Positions 50,820 to 58,269 of a stretch of 64,000 nt of DNA are shown here, piece by piece. Origin of the DNA: Deltaproteobacteria bacterium. Its GTDB lineage: Bacteria > Desulfobacterota > Desulfobulbia > Desulfobulbales > JAGXFP01. The stretch spans positions 1 through 64,000 of the forward strand of contig JAGVGT010000089.1 of the NCBI GenBank assembly GCA_020056965.1, given 5' to 3'. Made by a program: the position numbers and the translations under genes. The notes under the pieces were generated by a model. The model did not search any database and was not told where the DNA came from. It saw only the letters and a program-made list of their open reading frames with translations. Every line of letters starts with the position of its first letter. Position 1 is the stretch's first letter.

Positions 50820-51521
50820 CTAATCGAGTTGGAGACAAAAGCCAAGAGCGGACTTGACCCCTTTTTTGTTGGTCAACGTAGCTGCTTTCTTGTTTTCCAG
50901 TTTTGCTGCCAACAGATACCGGCTTTTCCGTTCAACCATAGTCGCGATATAACCACTGCTCCTTTTGCCCTCAATGGTGTCGCCTTCCCAATCGCCATAC
51001 CTTTCTTTGCTATCAACGACCCCGGGCCGCTGGGTTATGCTTTTGCGATCCGCGAAGCGACGTCCTGATCCATATCGCTTCTGCCTGCGCCGTTTATTGC
51101 GTCCGCGCCTCAGATCCCTATATAGATCCCCTCCAACGCTGGCATCGAGATAAACCCAGCGATAGATGGTCTCATGGCTGATGCGCATACTTTCATCGTC
51201 AGGGTAATCGACTCGAAGGCGTTGAGATATCTCATCCGGGGACCATCGTTTGTTGAGCCTTGCCTCCACATAGCGCATCAAACGCAAATTCTTCTGCCGA
51301 CGATAATGCCGGGCCTTGCTCGTTCTCTCTATAGCTAGAGGCTGAGCCCAATAGTACCAGTAAATTGCGTCCGGATACCGGGCCTTTGCCCTCTTGAGTT
51401 CTCTGGTAATTGTCGTATGGCTGCGGTTTAATCTGCGGCCTATTTCACGGTTACTAAATCTAGCCGACTTTAAATGGCTGATGACATATCGTTCTCGTTC
51501 GGTAAGATGGCTGTAGGACAT
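50820..51521 (-). pseudogene. IS30-family transposase, 3'-truncated
   Basis: The first 215 or so residues are an IS30 transposase: MSYSHLTERERYVISHL, HTH (FSNREIGRRLNRSHTTITREL), SPDEISQRL, ISHETIYRWVY and the first catalytic Asp in YGDWEGDTIEG. The match stops after AAKLENKKAATLT, and a short unrelated tail leads to a stop, so the second Asp and the Glu of the DDE triad are missing and the protein is inactive. The upstream terminal region probably ends near 51630 (GTGGTGCACTTTGAAGTTGA). The truncation shows that mobile DNA has been active beside the Rhs locus. Confidence 0.88.
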
Positions 51522-51705
51522 GGCAGGCTCCTTCTGGGTGTGAGTTGGTCGTGCTTCTCAACATACCAGAAACCCTGTCATGTCCTGCTTTTAGCTCATG
51601 TGGTGCACTTTGAAGTTGAATTTACCGACCCCTTTCCGCGACCAGAAATATTCTGGAAGATGGCTCGTGGTGCATTTGCAATTTTAATTCACCTACCAGG
51701 TTTTA

Positions 51706-52698
51706 TTATCGAAAGCCCATTGCTACACCATAAGTAATTTTTTCTTTATTCATCGTCTCAATATTTAAAATATTGACTTGATGATGTTCGTATTTATTGT
51801 CAGTATATAATATATACTTATCATCTGGCGACCATATAAGGGAACTATAAGGTGAGATAAAAATCTCATCAGATATTTTATTACGTCTTCCTGAAGAAAT
51901 ATCATATATATAAAACGTATAACTATAAAACAATGTAGACAATTGTCCTTCTTCTTTTTTGTTATTTTTGGACATATAGACGTCTTGGTATTCTTTCATT
52001 GATATTATTTGGTAATTAATCATTTTCGATTTAACGGAAGCATCAACTTCTTTAGATAAATAAATTATTTTTTTACCATCGTGAGAAACTGATGGTGAGG
52101 TGCCAAAATCAATTATTCTTTCTCCATCACCAGTTATTATGTCAATAATGTATATACCGAAATCCTTTGAGCCAATAGCAATCCTTTTGCCGTCTGGAAA
52201 CCATGAAGGTTTATGGTTTACACATGAAAGGTTAGAGACCTGTCTGTCAGAAGATCCATCATGTTTGACAACATAAAGATATCTGTCGTCGATACGATAT
52301 TTGTGTTCTTCTTTATATTTAGTAGAAAGATATGCGATAAATGTTCCATCTGGAGAGAAAGATGGAACACTGGTGGAGGAGTTTTTTTTAATAAGTCTCT
52401 TTAACTTTTTGTCATCTGCGGTATAAACAAACAATCCCTCATCTGTCTCAATCACTTTTTCTTTTCCGCTATGTGAAGTGTCGAAGCTATACAAATAATT
52501 ACCGTGCTCCTGACTCAGGACATCCTGTATCTTGCCAGTCGCAAGCTCAATTATCTTGATAGTATTATTATCTACAAGTATTTCTATACAACCTGATAGT
52601 TTGTTGTCCATATTTCGTATGTCCATGGCATATACCGCTGTTACTATCACAATTGCAAGCAAGCTAAATGATAAAAGGCATATTGAATTTTTCATCAT
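51706..52698 (-). CDS. Exported PD40/TolB-like beta-propeller protein, candidate Rhs partner or immunity protein
   Basis: A 330-residue protein that is clearly AT-rich compared with the window. The N-terminal 25 residues are a signal peptide (ICLLSFSLLAIVIVTAVYA). The mature part has repeated WD40-like/PD40 blades: SVPSFSPDGTFIAYLS, HKPSWFPDGKRIAIGS, SPSVSHDGKKIIYLS and SSLIWSPDDKYILYTD. Its start codon overlaps the Rhs stop by four bases (ATGA), so it is translated with the Rhs protein. In polymorphic toxin loci the gene directly after the toxin tip encodes immunity, and a signal peptide would place this protein in the periplasm. That role is inferred; TolB-like propellers also serve as general binding proteins. 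Confidence 0.72.
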   Translation of the reverse strand: MMKNSICLLSFSLLAIVIVTAVYAMDIRNMDNKLSGCIEILVDNNTIKIIELATGKIQDVLSQEHGNYLYSFDTSHSGKEKVIETDEGLFVYTADDKKLKRLIKKNSSTSVPSFSPDGTFIAYLSTKYKEEHKYRIDDRYLYVVKHDGSSDRQVSNLSCVNHKPSWFPDGKRIAIGSKDFGIYIIDIITGDGERIIDFGTSPSVSHDGKKIIYLSKEVDASVKSKMINYQIISMKEYQDVYMSKNNKKEEGQLSTLFYSYTFYIYDISSGRRNKISDEIFISPYSSLIWSPDDKYILYTDNKYEHHQVNILNIETMNKEKITYGVAMGFR

Positions 52699-55600
52699 AA
52701 GCTTGCTCCCAGTACATAATTAGCCCAATTATAGCAATTATGAAATTTTAAACTGTATATATGCCATGTACTCTTTTCCTTTTGTATTTTTTCCTTGATC
52801 TTTTTTTCCATACAAGAATCATCCGTAACGAGAGTGCACGAAATCATTGCACCTTCTGGTTCGATCCAACCTGGCACCGGCGTTATTACGGCAAGATTTT
52901 CATATTTTTGCTTCGGAGCAAGCCCCCAACCGCCAATTCCATCTACCCACAAATATCTATGACCTATTCCAAGGTAATCATATACAACATGCGGTACTCC
53001 TTTGAGAGGTCTTGTGCAAAGATACACACTCTGTCCGGTTGGATCGGTGTTGTTAATCGGATTTTCGGCAACGTACGAAAATTGGTTGATCCCGCCCTCA
53101 AACCCGATCGGATCTTTCGAAATAAACCTCCCTACCTTGGCATCATAGTATCTTGCCCTGTAGAAATACAACTCGCTTTCCTTGTCCCACTCACGGCCGG
53201 TGTATGTATATGGCTGCTTCACCCGGTTCATCTGATCGTGCAGGTTACCGAAGGAGTCATACTGGTACTCCTGCGCCCCCTTGCCCTTGGCGTCGGTCAA
53301 CGCCACTATACTCCCCAACCCATCGGCGTGGTAGTAGTAGGTGGACTTGCCCTGAACCAGCACCAGCGGCTCGTCGATGCCGGGGCCGTGGAGGTATCGA
53401 TTGGTGATCTTGCCGGTGGCATCGGTTTCCAGGAGGATGTCTTCGTTGTCGTAGAGGTAACGGGTGACGCGGGTCTGGGGCTTGCCGTCTTCCCGTTCGG
53501 TGACGCGCTTTTCGACTCTTCTGCCCATGGGGTCGTAGGCGAAGGTGACGGTTGCCGCCTCATCATCGCCGTGCTTGACCACCTCGACCAGGCGGTTCTC
53601 GAAGTCGTAACGGTAGCTCCAGCGCTCATCATCGTCGTCGCCATCCTTGCCGGCCTTGGCGATCAGGTTGCCGTTACGGTCGTACTGGTAACGGTAACGC
53701 TGGTCTTCCCGCAAGCGATTGGTCGCATCGTAAACAGAGCCGGGCTGGTGTTCATGGCTGGCCGGACCGCTCAGCCGGTTGCCCACCGGATCGTATTTGT
53801 AGCGCTCACTGTTTCCGTACCCTTCGCCCTCGCCACGCCCATCGTCATCCTCGTCATCGTCCCCGTCATCATCGTCTTCGTCATGCTCGTCGTCCCCACC
53901 CGGCCGGGCCGAGAGCAAGCGGTAGATGGAGTCGTAACCATAGCGTAATTCCTCCCCGGTCGTGGCCTTACTCAGCCGGTTGCCGACTGCATCGTGACTG
54001 TACGCGCTTTTGGCCACCACCTGCCGGGCCGAGTTCTTGTGAACCAGGCTGGTCAACCGGCCGCCATCGTCGTAAGAATATGCGGCAACCACGCCGTTGG
54101 GATAGGTGAGGGAATTCCTGCGTCCGGACTGGTCGTAGCCGAAGACAAAATCCCCACCGCTACGAATCTTCCCCAGCCGCCCGGCCGGGTCATATTCGTA
54201 GCCGATCACCTTGCCATCAGGCCCGGTCATCTTGACCTTGCGCCCGGCTGTGTCGTATGCGTAAGCGATTTTCCGGCCCAGCCGGTTGGTGACGCTGGCC
54301 AATCTCCCGTTCGTGTCGTAGGCATAGAGATAGCTTTCGGCGGTGTTGGCGGCGGTCAGGATATTGCCCCGGGCGTCGTAGCTGAAAATTTCTTCGCTGT
54401 TGTCCGGATAGAGCCTCTTCAGCAGCCGCCCCAGCGTATCATAACTGTAGCGGATAGTCGCCCCGTTGGCGTCGGTCTTTGCAGTCAAATTACCTTTGGC
54501 GTCGTATAAATAGGCAGTGACATTGCCCAGGGGATCGACTTCCTTGACCAACCGCCCGAGGCTGTCATAATCGAAGGTGGTGGCGTGACCGTTGGCGTCG
54601 GTCAGGGCGGTGAGTTTATTCACCCCGCCGGAACAGGTGGCGCAACCGCTGCCGCCGCCGTAGCTGAAGATCGTGACTTGGCCTAAGGCATCGGTGCTCT
54701 TCACCACCTGCCCTTGGGCGTTGAAATCGTAAAAAGTGGCATTGCCGTTGGCATCGATCTGGCTGGTTCGGTTGCCGTTGGCGTCGAAGCCGGCACTGGT
54801 CACCCCGCCCAGGGGATCGGTGGTGGAGACCAGATTCCCGGCGGCGTCATAGGTGAAGGTGGTCACCCCGCCCTGGGGATCGGTCTGGGTCAATAGCCGC
54901 CCAGCTGCATCGTACTCCATTGAGGTCTTGGCCCCGGCCGGATCGGTGATGGCGATCAGGTTGCCCGCCGCATCGTAGGCCATGCTGGTGACGCCGCCAG
55001 CTGCGTCGGTGACGCTGGTTACTCGCCCGGCGGTATCGTAAATATAGACCGTTGTGGCCCCGGCCGGGTCGGTGATGTTCAGCAGGTTGCCCTGCTCGTC
55101 ATAGCTGTAGGAGGTAACCCCGCCCGCCGTGTCGCTAACGCTGGTGGTCTGGCCGGACTCGTTGTAGGTGTAGGCGGTGGTCTGCCCGGCCGGATCGGTG
55201 GTGGAAAGCTGATTGCCAGCAACGTCATAGGTGTGGCTGGTCACCCCACCGTCCGGCCCGGTTTCGGAGAGTTGGTTGCCGGCCGCATCGTAGGTGTAGC
55301 TGGTGCTGTTGCCCTGGGGATCAACCTTGGTAAGGAGATCGCCGTTCCCGGTATCGTAGGTGTAGCGCCAGACTCCGCCATCCTTTTCGACCAGCTCGCT
55401 AGTCAAGATCTGTCCCGCGCCGGTCGGGTAGTTGATGGTGCGCACCCGCCCCTCGGGATCGGTGGCGGTCAGCACCCGGTACTGGTCGTCATAGGTGTAG
55501 GTGGTGAGGTTGCCGTTCGGGTCCATCTTGCTCAGCAGGAAACCGTTGGCGTCGTATGTGTAATCCCAGAAGCGGGCGCCGGGATAAGCGGCCCCGACCA

Positions 55601-58028
55601 GTTCCAGTCGGTCGCCGACCACCGCGAACCGGTAAACCTGGCCGTCCGGGGCGGTGATGGCCGAGAGCTTGGCGTTGGCGTCGTAGGCGAAGGTGGTCAC
55701 CCGTTCTGCCGAGTCGCTGATGGTCGCCAGCAGGCTGTTGTCGTAGGCGAACTGCATGGCGTTGCCGTTGCGGTCGGTGATCGTTGCGATCAGACCGTCA
55801 TCGTTAAATCGGTAGGTCTGCCCATCCGGGCGGGTCAAAGCAAAGGTGTTGTCGGGGTTGCGGCTGAGCAGCGAGTAGTCGCCCCGCGGGGCCAGATAAA
55901 TGCCATTGGCGTATTGGTAGAGCTTGTAGCCACCGTTGCCGGTCCGGACCAAGACATCGCCGCTGGCCTGTTCGGTCAGGGTGATATTGTAGCTGTGACT
56001 CCAGCCCATCCCCAAGGGTCCGTTATACGGGTCGGTACTGTTGTAGTAGAGACTGAGATCGGTGCTCAAGCCGGACCCGGGCAGGGAGAAGACCTCCTGG
56101 CTGTGCGAGAGATTGCCGTTGGCGATATTGGCTGAGGAGCCGAAGCTGACCTTGAGGTTGCAGCTATTGGGATCTTCGTCGACCTTGATGGTGGTTGAGG
56201 AGCTGGCGCTGCAATTGGGAATGGAGTTTTTGCTGATTGTCAGGGTGGCATTATAGGTGCCGGGAGTAATAAGCTTGCCTCCCAACTTGCCGTTCCAGAC
56301 CCAGCTGTTTTCGAGTATTTTCACCCCATTCACGCTTATTGCCGCCGTGTCGTAGGTGCCTGTGGTGGATTTGGTAAATCGAATCTTGTCCCCGGTGGTT
56401 CGTTTAAGGGTGGTGGTGTTGCCACTGAATTTGTTGATCTTCAGATCACAAAGTTGTTTACAAATCCCGGTGTCATTGAGGCAATTGTAACTGTCAGCTT
56501 GGCCGCTCAGGCAATTACTGGCGATCCAGGCCGCTTTCTTTTCGGCGCAGGTGTAGCAGTCACCGGTATTGCTCGGGCAATCGTAACTGCTCAGCTGAGC
56601 GCCGGGCTCGAAACAGCTTGCGGTCACCCAGGCGTTTTGCTTAGCTATGCAGTCATCGCAAACCCCGGTGTTGGTGGGGCAAGTATAAGAGGCCAGAGAT
56701 TGGCCAGGGCCGGAGCAATAAACGGCAACCCAGGTGGCTTGCTTTTCGTTACAGACCATGCAGTTGCCGGTATCAGACGTACAATCGTAGCTGATCAACT
56801 CAGCGCCGGGCTCCGAGCAGTTCGCCGCCACCCAGTTGTTTTGCTTGGTTATGCAGTCATCGCAAACCCCGGTGTTGGTGGGGCAGTCGAAGGAAAGCAG
56901 GGACTGACCCGGGCCGGAGCAATTGGCGGCAACCCAATCGGCCTGCTTTGCGGAACAGGTCAGGCAGTCGCCGGTGTCGGTTGGACAGTCGTAACTGAGC
57001 AGCACAGCGCCGGGCTCCGAGCAGTTTGTTGCCACCCAATTGTTTTGCTTGGTTATACAGTCATCGCAAACCCCGGTATCGGATGGGCAGTCATAAGAAA
57101 CTAACGATTGATCAGGACTGGAACAATAGACAGCAACCCAAGCGGCCTGCTTTGCGGAACAGGTCAGACAGTCGCCGGTGTCGGTGGGACAGTCGTAGCT
57201 GAGCAGCTCAGCGCCGGGCTCAGCGCAGTTTGCCGTCACCCAGTTGTTTTGCTTGGTTATACAGTCATCACAGACCCCGGTATCGGTGGGACAGTTATAA
57301 GAAACTAACGTTTGATCAGGACTGGAACAATAGACAGCAACCCAAGCGGCCTGCTTTGTGGAACAGGTCAGGCAGTCGCCGGTGTCGGTTGGACAGTCGT
57401 AGCTGAGCAGCTCAGCGCCGGGCTCAGCGCAGTTTGCCGTCACCCAGTTGTTTTGCTTGGTAACGCAGTCATCACAAACGCCGGTATCATTGGCACAATC
57501 ATATGACACAAGGGTTTGACCTTCTCCAGAACAATTAGCTTCAGTCCAAGCGGCTTCTTTTTTTGTACAATCACAAGAACCAGTTGTTATCGACTGCATC
57601 CCCGGAGCCACACACCAAATACGATAGCCTAAACTCGTGTGAGTAGTAACAGGAAGCTCGCCCGGAACATCAGAATAATAAGTTATGTCGTAATTATAAT
57701 TCTGACTGCCTTGAATACATCCTAAACCAGGAGAATCGGAGGGAGAAGAAAGAGCGCTAGCAGTACAATTATCAAAATAGATGTAACCACGATGATTTTC
57801 TCCACACCTGTATATATAGCTTTTGATGTCTTGATCAATTTCTGCTTGGGTACGGTTACCGTAAGGATTTGTGCCAGCGATAACACAGCCATTGCCGACA
57901 GATATGTTAGTGATTTGATAATACCCTTGCGCGAAACACCACTTAGCAAAGCCAATCAGCAAAAACAACGTGAAAAAACCGATGACAATGGCAACCAGAC
58001 GGGGCTTGAAGAAAGACAAAAGCTTCAT
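52695..58028 (-). CDS. Rhs/YD-repeat protein with Cys-rich repeat stalk and variable C-terminal domain
   Basis: A 1777-residue surface protein starting at ATG 58028 (AAGGAG eight bases upstream; ATG 58034 lies too close). Order: signal/anchor helix (about 10-33); unique region to 150; eleven 34-residue Cys-rich units (about 152-525); Ig-like domain (about 530-625); DPYNGPLGMGWSHSYN opening the Rhs core; many YD repeats (YDxxGxxxxxTDPxG) to about 1480 with an Asp-rich insertion (SARPGGDDEHDEDDDD); the Rhs closing motif LYFYRARYYDAKVGRFISKDPIGFEGGINQFSYVAENP ending in DPTG near 1665. The last 110 residues are a distinct AT-rich tip beginning SVYLCTRPL, with GIGHRYLWVDG and FHNCYNWANYVL, resembling a common Rhs tip and a Cys/His amidase-like fold. 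Downstream gene overlaps by ATGA. Confidence 0.9.
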   Translation of the reverse strand: MKLLSFFKPRLVAIVIGFFTLFLLIGFAKWCFAQGYYQITNISVGNGCVIAGTNPYGNRTQAEIDQDIKSYIYRCGENHRGYIYFDNCTASALSSPSDSPGLGCIQGSQNYNYDITYYSDVPGELPVTTHTSLGYRIWCVAPGMQSITTGSCDCTKKEAAWTEANCSGEGQTLVSYDCANDTGVCDDCVTKQNNWVTANCAEPGAELLSYDCPTDTGDCLTCSTKQAAWVAVYCSSPDQTLVSYNCPTDTGVCDDCITKQNNWVTANCAEPGAELLSYDCPTDTGDCLTCSAKQAAWVAVYCSSPDQSLVSYDCPSDTGVCDDCITKQNNWVATNCSEPGAVLLSYDCPTDTGDCLTCSAKQADWVAANCSGPGQSLLSFDCPTNTGVCDDCITKQNNWVAANCSEPGAELISYDCTSDTGNCMVCNEKQATWVAVYCSGPGQSLASYTCPTNTGVCDDCIAKQNAWVTASCFEPGAQLSSYDCPSNTGDCYTCAEKKAAWIASNCLSGQADSYNCLNDTGICKQLCDLKINKFSGNTTTLKRTTGDKIRFTKSTTGTYDTAAISVNGVKILENSWVWNGKLGGKLITPGTYNATLTISKNSIPNCSASSSTTIKVDEDPNSCNLKVSFGSSANIANGNLSHSQEVFSLPGSGLSTDLSLYYNSTDPYNGPLGMGWSHSYNITLTEQASGDVLVRTGNGGYKLYQYANGIYLAPRGDYSLLSRNPDNTFALTRPDGQTYRFNDDGLIATITDRNGNAMQFAYDNSLLATISDSAERVTTFAYDANAKLSAITAPDGQVYRFAVVGDRLELVGAAYPGARFWDYTYDANGFLLSKMDPNGNLTTYTYDDQYRVLTATDPEGRVRTINYPTGAGQILTSELVEKDGGVWRYTYDTGNGDLLTKVDPQGNSTSYTYDAAGNQLSETGPDGGVTSHTYDVAGNQLSTTDPAGQTTAYTYNESGQTTSVSDTAGGVTSYSYDEQGNLLNITDPAGATTVYIYDTAGRVTSVTDAAGGVTSMAYDAAGNLIAITDPAGAKTSMEYDAAGRLLTQTDPQGGVTTFTYDAAGNLVSTTDPLGGVTSAGFDANGNRTSQIDANGNATFYDFNAQGQVVKSTDALGQVTIFSYGGGSGCATCSGGVNKLTALTDANGHATTFDYDSLGRLVKEVDPLGNVTAYLYDAKGNLTAKTDANGATIRYSYDTLGRLLKRLYPDNSEEIFSYDARGNILTAANTAESYLYAYDTNGRLASVTNRLGRKIAYAYDTAGRKVKMTGPDGKVIGYEYDPAGRLGKIRSGGDFVFGYDQSGRRNSLTYPNGVVAAYSYDDGGRLTSLVHKNSARQVVAKSAYSHDAVGNRLSKATTGEELRYGYDSIYRLLSARPGGDDEHDEDDDDGDDDEDDDGRGEGEGYGNSERYKYDPVGNRLSGPASHEHQPGSVYDATNRLREDQRYRYQYDRNGNLIAKAGKDGDDDDERWSYRYDFENRLVEVVKHGDDEAATVTFAYDPMGRRVEKRVTEREDGKPQTRVTRYLYDNEDILLETDATGKITNRYLHGPGIDEPLVLVQGKSTYYYHADGLGSIVALTDAKGKGAQEYQYDSFGNLHDQMNRVKQPYTYTGREWDKESELYFYRARYYDAKVGRFISKDPIGFEGGINQFSYVAENPINNTDPTGQSVYLCTRPLKGVPHVVYDYLGIGHRYLWVDGIGGWGLAPKQKYENLAVITPVPGWIEPEGAMISCTLVTDDSCMEKKIKEKIQKEKSTWHIYSLKFHNCYNWANYVLGASL
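56456..57575 (-). repeat. Tandem 34-codon Cys-rich repeats in the Rhs gene
   Basis: Eleven units of about 102 bases, arranged as alternating A and B types, so the DNA repeats with a period near 204 bases. Type A: CDDCITKQNNWVTANC, then EPGAELLSYDCPTDTGD. Type B: CLTCSAKQAAWVAVYC, then SSPDQSLVSYDCPSDTG. Each unit has four conserved Cys and one Trp. The strong DNA similarity between some dimers suggests recent expansion or recombination. Confidence 0.88.
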
Positions 58029-58179
58029 GGACATAGCTCCTTAGGCAAAGAGAACATGCAGTAGTTAGGCAAGTGTCCAGCTAACATACAAATGATCTTG
58101 TGACAACAAAAAAATGCTCCTTTGCCCGAGGGGTTCGGCTACCGATGAAACCTCCGCCATTACCAGCCACAACCTTGAC

Positions 58180-58208
58180 TTGCCGACCAGCTTTTACTCT
58201 AGTAGAAT
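58180..58208 (+). promoter_or_regulatory. Candidate promoter of the cyclase gene
   Basis: TTGCCG (58180-58185) and TAGAAT (58203-58208) are separated by 17 bases, 61 bases before the cyclase start. The -10 matches five of six consensus bases and the -35 four of six. Confidence 0.4.
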
Positions 58209-58269
58209 AGCGCCCACGCGACCGCTGCCGACCACAGCATTTTCGCGCCGCCTAAACAAGGGGGAAGGC

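Noticed and set aside
55233-56135. 300-codon plus-strand open frame within the Rhs gene
   Set aside because: It repeats with the YD-repeat period on the opposite strand and has no recognisable domain; it is a mirror of repetitive coding DNA.
56454-57104. Gly/Val-rich plus-strand open frames over the Cys-rich repeats
   Set aside because: They are antisense to the alternating Cys units and owe their apparent repeats to them.
56456-57575. Possible CRISPR array
   Set aside because: The repeats are about 102/204 bases long, contiguous without unique spacers and in frame with a protein; they are coding tandem repeats.
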